Made by a program: the position numbers and the translations under genes. A stretch of DNA of 5,268 nt from contig JACMKW010000378.1 of assembly GCA_014379885.1 (NCBI GenBank), forward strand, positions 1-5,268. The letters are read 5' to 3'. The stretch is from Rhizobacter sp. GTDB lineage: Bacteria > Pseudomonadota > Gammaproteobacteria > Burkholderiales > Burkholderiaceae. Below, piece after piece: positions 1 to 5,268 of this stretch. Under the pieces are notes generated by a model, which did not search any database, was not told where the DNA came from, and saw nothing but the letters and a program-made list of their open reading frames with translations. Numbering within the stretch: the stretch's first letter is position 1; every line of letters starts with the position of its first letter.

Positions 1-50
1 AGCCGGCGCGGCCGTGGTGTCAGCCGGTCAACGCCACGGCCGCGCCGGCT
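1..50. repeat. 20-bp inverted repeat (long hairpin) at window edge
   Basis: The arms at 1-20 and 31-50 are reverse complements at 19 of 20 positions. The only difference is T18 opposite G33, which can still pair as G-U in RNA. The spacer is the 10 bases at 21-30. The inner 17 bases of the window edge (1-17) pair perfectly with 34-50. No run of T follows on the visible side, so a standard intrinsic terminator is not shown. The right arm still encodes residues that match the AraC-type sensor domain of the fragment at 20-280, while the left arm is its inverted copy. The stop codon of that fragment straddles the junction of the left arm and the loop. It could be a terminator-like hairpin, a natural inverted duplication, or a fold-back artefact if position 1 is a contig end. 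Confidence 0.85.
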
Positions 51-280
51 GACAAGGTCTGCCCTGCGGCTTCGACGCTGAAGCAGCCCGAGGGCTCGAC
101 CGTCAGCTTGACGAGGACGTCGTGCCGGGAAACCTTGGTCGCAGGCCAACGGGTTGCGACCACGAGCGCAGCAGCCTGCTTGTTGTGAACGTAGACGCGA
201 ACCCGCTCGCTGGCTGCTTCGGTGCGCTGTGCTTTCGAGAGGCCAAGCGTGTGCTCGACAGAGCTTGTTGGGTGAACCAT
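20..280 (-). pseudogene. Probable AraC-type regulator fragment (sensor domain only)
   Basis: This leftward frame encodes 86 residues from an ATG at 280; a GTG at 319 would add 13 residues but lies inside the inverted repeat at 314-361. No good ribosome binding site precedes either start. The C-terminal stretch SRHDVLVKLTVEP...EAAG...GAAVA (about 64-96 counted from the GTG) aligns without gaps to TRHDLVVLLSMHP...EAAG...QAAVV of the AraC-family gene at 1983-2839, with 14 of 33 identities by eye. This is the cupin-like sensor half of such regulators. In the intact relative the next residues are APNAPH; here they are LTG and a stop, and no helix-turn-helix half follows. It therefore looks like a truncated regulator remnant. 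Another possibility is a small orphan protein. The alignment is direct observation; the pseudogene call is inference. Confidence 0.45.
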
Positions 281-313
281 ACGACGACCAAGGCTTGATG
301 AAGGCGGGGCCTC

Positions 314-361
314 CGCCACGACCGGTGAGCGCCCTGTTCGCGGCGCTCACCGGTCGTGGCG
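314..361. repeat. Perfect 20-bp inverted repeat with 8-base loop
   Basis: Arms 314-333 and 342-361 are exact reverse complements over all 20 positions, with the spacer CTGTTCGC between them. Each arm contains ACCGGT. The arms are GC-rich, so the hairpin would be very stable in RNA or as a cruciform. No T-run follows on either strand. It lies between the leftward regulator fragment and the rightward gene at 560, in a divergent spacer where a terminator for either neighbour is not expected. A shorter stem (303-307 with 313-317, GGCGG/CCGCC) overlaps its outer base and would compete with it. It could be a relic terminator, a mobile-element end, or a regulator site; the sequence does not decide. 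Confidence 0.9.
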
Positions 362-395
362 CTTCGATTGGCCATCGATATTTCAACAGCAAAGT

Positions 396-412
396 GACAC
401 ACCTCATGTGTC
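396..412. promoter_or_regulatory. Short dyad, possible operator
   Basis: GACACA (396-401) and TGTGTC (407-412) are perfect inverted 6-base arms around the 5-base spacer CCTCA. The dyad lies about 150 bases upstream of the probable start codon at 560, in the leader of the unrecognised gene, and is of a size typical for a dimeric regulator site. No convincing -35/-10 pair could be placed next to it by eye. The rest of the 362-544 leader holds no gene that I can support; a weaker 7-base dyad (487-493 with 507-513) is also present. An operator role is inference only. Confidence 0.25.
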
Positions 413-544
413 TTGGATGGCACGTTGTCGGTGTCCTGCAAAACCGTACCAGGCGCTTTGCCGCTGCGCCCTGGTGCCCACCCTAGCTGGCGCACGCCCT
501 GGCTTGGCGCCAGTGCCGGTGCTGGTTCAAATGCAACCGTCATC

Positions 545-555
545 AAGGAAGGAAG
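545..555 (+). promoter_or_regulatory. Ribosome binding site for the gene at 560
   Basis: The purine-rich stretch AAGGAAGGAAG ends four bases before the ATG at 560 and contains two overlapping AGGA cores at workable spacing. It decides the start: the same frame is open back to an ATG at 413, but nothing comparable precedes that codon, and the extra residues (rich in Pro, Ala, Cys and Arg) look like translated leader. Confidence 0.75.
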
Positions 556-559
556 TGTC

Positions 560-1945
560 ATGGCGGGTGGAGCCGATCTCGTTTGCATTCAGCCGTATGC
601 CGGCTACTACGCTGCACCGCTGATCGACGACACCAGCGAGCCGCCGGCGTGCCTCCCGCTGGCTGAGGAGGAGGCACGGTCTGCCCCGACCTCGCAGCCG
701 GTGCCACTGAAGATCGACCAGCACCTTTTCTTCGACGTCAACCTGCCCACGCTTGCGCGGCTGTCGCCCTCAGAGTTCGGCCATGCGATTGACCCGCGCG
801 TTCCCACCCCACCTGGCGTTCAGGGTGCGCTGAACGCGGCTGAGCAGGCCACCGCCGCCAAATGGGGAGGGGTCTTGCAGGTGAAGGTTTCTGACGGCAC
901 AACGGTGAACACCTTGGTGCTGAAACCGCCGACTTACACAAAAAGTGGTGAGAACTGGGCGGTCGAAGCGGGCGGCGTGACGGCCGAATCGATCACCACG
1001 TCGGGGCTGACCAGCTGGGGCGTGGTCGACCCGCCCGGTGTGTTGTGGCTGGCCCTGGATTCCCGCGAGAAGTTCGGCTTTGCCTATGCCAATGCGGTCT
1101 ACCAGAGCAAGGAATTCGGCACGGTGCGTGCCGGCCTGTCTTCCAGCATCCAGAACTCGGCCTGGGCGACAGCCGTCCTCACCGACTCTGAATGGTTCGT
1201 GGGCGGCTTCGCCAGCGTGGAAGCCATCGCGCTGAAAGCCAATGTGCAAGTTCTCTCCCCCAAGGTGGCCCTGCCGGGAACGCTGGGCCTGGTGAATCTG
1301 CAGACCAGCGTGGCGGTTGACGGCAATGTGGGGGGGCTGGGTGGCGCGCTCGGCGCCGGCGTGGGGGGCAAGACCGACGGCACCAGCCTCCAGTTCTACT
1401 ACCAGGTGGGTGTGATCCCGAAAGTGGGCGCGCGAGGCCTGGCCATTTTCGATCTCAGCATCGACCCGGTGCAGGCCGAGAAACTGAGTGCCGAGGTCGC
1501 GCAGGTGTACACCGACGACCCGGCGCGGCAATCGATCGAAGAAGCGCTGGCATCGGCGGCCGGCTATGGCTCGGTGGTTGACCCCAACTTTGCACTCGGC
1601 GGGCTCTACCTGAGCGCGATCCTGAAGGGGCCGGTGTCACGAGGGGTCGGCGAGTTGGTGCAGTTTGGCAAGGATGCCGGCGAGGCGCTGAACAGGCCCC
1701 TGGGGCAGCTGAACCAAGAGATTGCCGTTGAATACTTCAGCGACCCGGCGCGGCGTTCGCTGGAAGCGGCGCTTTCATCGGGTGCCGGGCTGGGTGCCGA
1801 GCAGGATCCGAGCCTTGCCTTTGGTGGGCTTTACCTGGGTGCCGCCGCGCGGGTGATCGGGCGGCATGCCGCAGACCTGACCAGAGAGTTGGGCGAAGCG
1901 TTGGCGCCGGTAAGCGAACCACCCGCCACGCCTGTTGCCCGCTGA
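560..1945 (+). CDS. Unrecognised 461-residue protein with duplicated C-terminal module
   Basis: I do not recognise this family and assign no function. The ATG at 560 is chosen because a strong AAGGAAGGAAG site precedes it; the frame is open from 413. There is no classical signal peptide and no clear membrane helix. Residues 1-60 are low in structure and rich in Pro, Ala and acidic residues. Residues about 95-305 look rich in beta strands, with many alternating polar/apolar stretches. They include a Gly-rich tract (254-274, DGNVGGLGGALGAGVGG then KTDG) set between strand-like segments. Residues 308-377 and 383-448 are two diverged copies of one module carrying DPAR-S-E--L and DP--A-GGLYL. The tail after 448 is Pro/Ala-rich. 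The gene stands alone on its strand, convergent with the araC-type gene. The intact frame, good start and conserved repeat pattern support a real gene. A secreted, surface or membrane-interacting role is conceivable but unproven. Confidence 0.85.
   Translation: MAGGADLVCIQPYAGYYAAPLIDDTSEPPACLPLAEEEARSAPTSQPVPLKIDQHLFFDVNLPTLARLSPSEFGHAIDPRVPTPPGVQGALNAAEQATAAKWGGVLQVKVSDGTTVNTLVLKPPTYTKSGENWAVEAGGVTAESITTSGLTSWGVVDPPGVLWLALDSREKFGFAYANAVYQSKEFGTVRAGLSSSIQNSAWATAVLTDSEWFVGGFASVEAIALKANVQVLSPKVALPGTLGLVNLQTSVAVDGNVGGLGGALGAGVGGKTDGTSLQFYYQVGVIPKVGARGLAIFDLSIDPVQAEKLSAEVAQVYTDDPARQSIEEALASAAGYGSVVDPNFALGGLYLSAILKGPVSRGVGELVQFGKDAGEALNRPLGQLNQEIAVEYFSDPARRSLEAALSSGAGLGAEQDPSLAFGGLYLGAAARVIGRHAADLTRELGEALAPVSEPPATPVAR
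1481..1690 (+). repeat. Protein-level repeat, copy 1 (residues 308-377)
   Basis: This segment encodes the first copy of the C-terminal module of the 461-residue protein. Key residues are D320-P-A-R323, S325, E327, A329-L330, G335, G337, D341-P342 and G347-G-L-Y-L351, ending with GEAL at 374-377. Over its first 45 residues (309-353) it matches copy 2 without gaps at 25 positions. The pattern looks mainly helical with a conserved DP turn. Confidence 0.85.
1706..1903 (+). repeat. Protein-level repeat, copy 2 (residues 383-448)
   Basis: This is the second copy, offset by 75 residues from the first. D395-P-A-R398, S400, E402, G410, G412, D416-P417 and G422-G-L-Y-L426 match copy 1, and GEAL recurs at 445-448 after a four-residue deletion. 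The DNA has diverged except around the DPAR codons (GACCCGGCGCGGC occurs in both), so the duplication is old and has been kept under protein-level constraint. Confidence 0.85.
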
Positions 1946-1953
1946 AAGAGCGT

Positions 1954-1967
1954 GCCTGCCATCAGGC
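1954..1967. terminator. Weak hairpin between convergent genes
   Basis: The 37-base gap between the two convergent stop codons holds GCCTG-CCAT-CAGGC, a five-base stem with a four-base loop. No T-run follows on either strand. It is the only candidate for a bidirectional terminator here, and it is weak; factor-dependent termination is equally likely. Confidence 0.2.
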
Positions 1968-1982
1968 GGAGCCCATGCGTCT

Positions 1983-2839
1983 CTAGCCCGGCCGGCGCGT
2001 GCCGATGATCTCCACCAGCTTGTGATTGCGAAACTGGGTGGGCGACATGCCGTAGCCATATTTGAAGGCGCGCGCCAAGTGCGAGGAATCAGAGAACTTC
2101 ATCAAGTGGGCTATCGCGGTGAGCGACAGCTCGCGCTCCCACACCACCAACTCCCAGGCCATGCCCAGGCGAAGCCAAGCCTGGCAGCCGCGCATGGAAA
2201 CACCCAATTGTTCAGCGAAGAGGTGCGACAGGCCGATCGCGACACGTGCAGTTCGGCCGCCAGCTTGGCGAACGGGTAGTCGATGTCGGCGGCCAGCTTG
2301 CGCAAGGCGTACACGACCCTTGGGTCGAGCGCGCGCGAAGACGGTGTGCCCGCCTGAAGCAGCACGGTGCCGATGTCCTTGACCAGTTGCGTGGCTTCGT
2401 CCGCGTCAAGGCGCCCGTCACTCGCGTCGAGCAGCTGGCTGTCAAGCGGCGCGAACTTCTCGCGCGCCAGTGGTGTGACGGCCTGGCTCAACAGCGAGCG
2501 CAGCGCGCCGAAGCGGGGGTGAAAGAGCTGGATCGCCAGGTGCACGATCTCGCAGCCCTTGGCATGGATGGTGTGTGGTGCGTTCGGTGCCACCACGGCG
2601 GCTTGCACATCGGCGCTGAAGCCGGCCGCCTCGATGCCGAACGCTTGCCCAGGGTGCATGCTCAACAGCACGACCAGGTCATGCCGTGTCATCCGGATCG
2701 GCGCGATCTGTGTCCCCATGAACAGCGTGGTGCCGAGCTGGGGATAGGCGCGTGACAGCAGTTCCCGCGGCGTTGTCGGCTTGGCGGGGCACGATGGGGG
2801 AGTGATGGGCTTGCTCATCGAGACAGCTTGCATGGGCAT
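1983..2839 (-). pseudogene. AraC-family transcriptional regulator, frameshifted
   Basis: The gene would encode about 285 residues, normal for an AraC-family DNA-binding regulator. Residues about 37-150 form a cupin-like sensor domain (TRHD at 51-54, VVAPNAPH at 82-89), which in this family binds the inducer. The C-terminal part is the double helix-turn-helix. It begins with LAAELHVSRS (about 193-202) in the first frame, then continues in another frame as LSHLFAEQLGVSMR and SLTAIAHLMKFSDSSHLARAF...GYGMSPTQFRNH, ending at the TAG at 1983. The break is near 2231-2236, where one base seems lost between the Ser codon and the CTG for LSHLF. As read, the first frame runs to 2111 with nonsense, so no full DNA-binding domain is made. 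Starts at 2839, 2833 and 2818 are possible; none has a good ribosome binding site. It lies 27 bases after the oxoprolinase stop, so co-transcription is likely. A sequencing error is a real alternative to a pseudogene. Confidence 0.85.
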
Positions 2840-2866
2840 TCGGCGCCGCAGTGTCTACACCCCAGA

Positions 2867-5268
2867 TCAAGAGGGTTCGCCAAAGCCCCCGCCGCCAGGC
2901 GTTTCGATCACGAAGACATCGTCGGGCTGCATCTCCACCGAGGCGATGTGATCGAGATCCTCCACACGGCCGTCAGCGCGCTCCACGCGGTTGCTGCCGG
3001 TGGCGCCGGGCCGCCCACCGGCCATGCCGAAAGCGCCGCTGTGCCTGCCGTTGGAGAGGATCGACGCCGTCATGGGCTCAAGGAAGCGCACCCGACGCAC
3101 GCCGCCGTTGCCGCCGCGGTATTCACCTGCGCCGCCGGAGCCAGCGCGGATTTCATAACTGTCCAGCCGCACCGGAAAGCGGAACTCCAGCACCTCGGGG
3201 TCGGTGAGCCGCGAGTTGGTCATGTGGGTTTGAACGACGCTGGTGCCGTCGAAGCCACCGATTGCTTGGCCCTGCGCGTTGAACACCGCTCCCGCACCGC
3301 TGCCACCGGAGATGGTCTCGTAGTACTGGTACATGTCGTTGCCGAAGGTGAAATTGTTCATCGTGCACTGGCTGGCCGCCATCACGCCCAGCGCGCCATA
3401 GAGCGCGTTGGTCACGCAACTGGAGGTCTCCACGTTGCCCGCCACCACCGATGCGGGCGGGTGCGGGTTGAGCATGCAGCCCTCGGGCACGATCACCTTG
3501 ATGGGTTTCAGGCAGCCCGCGTTGAGCGGGATGTCGTCGTCCACCAGGGTGCGGAACACGTACAGCACGGCCGCCATGGTGATGGACTTGGGCGCGTTGA
3601 AGTTGTTGTCGAGCTGGGCACTGGTGCCGGTGAAATCAACCGTGGCGGCGCGGGCCTTCACGTCCACGCTCACCTTCACGCGAATCACTGCGCCGTTGTC
3701 CAGCGGCAACTCGAAAGCGCCGTCGTGCAGCGCGGTGATGATGCGGCGTACCGACTCTTCTGCGTTGTTCTGCACATGGCCCATGTAGGCGGCAACGGTC
3801 TGGCGACCGTATTGCGCCACCATCGACTTGAGCTCCTGCACGCCCTTTTCATTGGCGGCGACCTGTGCCCGCAGGTCGGCCAGGTTCTGTGCCGGGTTGC
3901 GCGACGGGTAGGGGCCCGAGCCCAGCAAGGCCAGCAGTTCCACTTCGCGCAAGCGCCCTTCCTCGACCAGCTTGAAGTTGTCGATGAGCACGCCTTCTTC
4001 TTCGATTCGCTTGGAGAACGGCGGCATCGAGCCGGGGGTGGTGCCCCCGATGTCGGCATGGTGGCCGCGCGAGGCCACGTAGAACGAGGGCTTGGTGTCG
4101 CCGCTGTCCAGGTAGACCGGTGTGACGACGGTGATGTCGGGCAGGTGGGTGCCGCCGTTGTACGGGTTGTTCAGCACGAACACGTCGCCCGGGCGCATCA
4201 ACGGGTTGCTCTCGATCACAGTGCGGATTGATTCGCTCATGGAACCCAGGTGAACCGGCATGTGCGGTGCATTGGCGATGAGGCTGCCACCGGCGTCGAA
4301 CAGCGCGCATGAAAAGTCGAGGCGTTCTTTGATGTTGACCGAGTAGGCCGTGTTCTGCAGCCGCAGGCCCATCTGCTCGGCGATGTTCATGAAGAGGTTG
4401 TTGAACACCTCCAGCATGACCGGGTCGACATCGGTGCCGACCGCGTTGGCGCTCACGCGCGGCTTCACGCGGTGCAGCTCGATGCAGTCGAGGGCGGTGA
4501 TCCGGGCCTGCCAGCCAGGCTCGACCACGGTGGTGGCGTTTTTCTCGGCCACGATGGCCGGGCCGTTGATCACGGCGCCAGGCTTCAGGGATTCGCGCAC
4601 ATAGAGGCCTGCGGGCCGCCAGCCGGCGGCTTGATCGTCGGCCTGGCAATACATGCGGGCCGGGGCGGCGGGCTGGGCGGTGTAGTCGGGCGCGGCGGCC
4701 AAATCGGCGGGGGCCGCAATGCGCTCGCCTTCGCCGATGGCCTCGATGGAAACGGCTTCGATCACCAGCGCGCGGTCGGGCATCAAGAAGGCGAATCGCT
4801 GCTGATAAGCGCGCTCAAACTCCTCGCGCACGCTGGCGATGATGTGCGCTGCAGGAGCTTCGGTGGCGAAGCCGCAGCCCAGCGCCGTGTCGGTGCCTTG
4901 GTAACGCACCTGCAACTGGGCCACGGTGCGGATCTGCGAGGCGGCCACACCTTGCTGCAGCAGCTCGCCACGGGCTTGCTCGGTCAGCTCGGTGGCGCTG
5001 CGCAGCGCAGTGTTCACGCCGTCGTCGGTGAGGCCTTGTTCGACCGAGCGTTCGCGCATCGCGATCTGGTCGGCCAGGCCCATGCCATACGCCGACAGCA
5101 CACCGGCAAACGGGTGGGCGAACACACGTGTCATGCCCAGCGCGTCGGCCACCAGGCAGGCATGTTGGCCGCCGGCACCGCCAAAACATTGCAGCGTGTA
5201 GTGGGTGACGTCATAACCACGCGCTACCGAGATGCGCTTGATGGCGTTGGCCATGTTCTGCACCGCAA
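2867..5268 (-). CDS. oplAH: 5-oxoprolinase-type HyuA-HyuB fusion, 5' partial
   Basis: This is the C-terminal part of a hydantoinase/oxoprolinase-superfamily enzyme; about 800 residues are visible and the frame stays open off the right edge. The GTG at 5263 is not a true start, because [17 protein letters not shown] is internal to the family. Numbered from that codon, residues 1 to about 275 are the end of the HyuA (ATP-binding) half, with GGAGGQHA at 28-35. The HyuB half begins near VDPVMLEVF at 278 and carries [12 protein letters not shown] (365-376), HHADIGG (401-407), [19 protein letters not shown] from 679, and the typical GGGGFGEP end (790-797). Fusion of both halves in one chain points to ATP-dependent 5-oxoprolinase, which opens 5-oxo-L-proline to L-glutamate in the cytosol. 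Separate-subunit relatives act on hydantoins or acetone. Family members have about 1,200 residues, so some 400 are missing. The exact substrate is inferred; the neighbouring regulator may respond to it. No frame damage is seen. Confidence 0.92.
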   Translation of the reverse strand, partial: AVQNMANAIKRISVARGYDVTHYTLQCFGGAGGQHACLVADALGMTRVFAHPFAGVLSAYGMGLADQIAMRERSVEQGLTDDGVNTALRSATELTEQARGELLQQGVAASQIRTVAQLQVRYQGTDTALGCGFATEAPAAHIIASVREEFERAYQQRFAFLMPDRALVIEAVSIEAIGEGERIAAPADLAAAPDYTAQPAAPARMYCQADDQAAGWRPAGLYVRESLKPGAVINGPAIVAEKNATTVVEPGWQARITALDCIELHRVKPRVSANAVGTDVDPVMLEVFNNLFMNIAEQMGLRLQNTAYSVNIKERLDFSCALFDAGGSLIANAPHMPVHLGSMSESIRTVIESNPLMRPGDVFVLNNPYNGGTHLPDITVVTPVYLDSGDTKPSFYVASRGHHADIGGTTPGSMPPFSKRIEEEGVLIDNFKLVEEGRLREVELLALLGSGPYPSRNPAQNLADLRAQVAANEKGVQELKSMVAQYGRQTVAAYMGHVQNNAEESVRRIITALHDGAFELPLDNGAVIRVKVSVDVKARAATVDFTGTSAQLDNNFNAPKSITMAAVLYVFRTLVDDDIPLNAGCLKPIKVIVPEGCMLNPHPPASVVAGNVETSSCVTNALYGALGVMAASQCTMNNFTFGNDMYQYYETISGGSGAGAVFNAQGQAIGGFDGTSVVQTHMTNSRLTDPEVLEFRFPVRLDSYEIRAGSGGAGEYRGGNGGVRRVRFLEPMTASILSNGRHSGAFGMAGGRPGATGSNRVERADGRVEDLDHIASVEMQPDDVFVIETPGGGGFGEPS

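Noticed and set aside
1..361. Integron attC-like sites or CRISPR repeats
   Set aside because: The two inverted repeats differ in sequence and lack the GTTRRRY/RYYYAAC cores of attC sites; there is no regularly spaced direct repeat.
154..486. Open frame of 110 codons on the + strand
   Set aside because: It runs through the regulator fragment and the 314-361 inverted repeat, has Arg/Cys-rich composition and no ribosome binding site.
413..559. N-terminal extension of the orphan protein from the ATG at 413
   Set aside because: No ribosome binding site precedes it, while the ATG at 560 has a very good one; the extra residues do not look like protein.
770..1531. Open frame of 253 codons on the - strand
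   Set aside because: It is antisense to the orphan gene at 560-1945, which has a strong start signal and an internal protein repeat; the antisense product shows no recognisable domain.
2205..2245. Programmed frameshift in the AraC-type gene
   Set aside because: There is no slippery homopolymer or heptamer at the junction, and this family is not known to use frameshifting; mutation or sequence error is simpler.
2828..4231. Long open frame of 467 codons on the + strand
   Set aside because: It is antisense to the oxoprolinase gene. Its His/Val/Gly-rich, low-complexity composition is typical of an opposite-strand shadow in GC-rich DNA, and it matches no family.
5261..5263. GTG as the true start of the oxoprolinase gene
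   Set aside because: The frame is open to the window edge, and the sequence after it matches an internal part of the HyuA half.

Overview
The window reads like ordinary high-GC chromosomal DNA of a proteobacterium. Codon use, GC-rich third positions and the protein types suggest a betaproteobacterium of the Burkholderiales. This is inference from composition and family resemblance, since no rRNA or other marker gene is present.

Left part (1-559): no intact gene is visible. A leftward reading frame (20-280) looks like the sensor half of an AraC-type regulator, but it stops where the family would continue. The stop lies in the loop of a 20-bp inverted repeat at the window edge (1-50). A second, perfect 20-bp inverted repeat (314-361) and a small dyad (396-412) lie between this fragment and the next gene.

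Middle (560-1945, + strand): an intact 461-residue protein of unrecognised family has a strong ribosome binding site. It has a Gly-rich, strand-like centre and a C-terminal module of about 70 residues present in two diverged copies. Only 37 bases separate its stop from that of the convergent gene to its right.

Right part (1983-5268, - strand): two genes run leftward in a probable operon. The upstream one is the C-terminal two thirds of a fused HyuA-HyuB protein of the ATP-dependent 5-oxoprolinase type; its start lies beyond the right edge. Its stop is 27 bases before an AraC-family regulator gene. That regulator carries a one-base frameshift inside its helix-turn-helix domain, so it is either a fresh pseudogene or a sequence error.

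The main points of interest are the duplicated-module orphan protein, the two long inverted repeats around the regulator fragment, and two related AraC-type regulators that both look broken on either side of an intact gene. No CRISPR array, tRNA, rRNA, transposase or recognisable defence system was seen.
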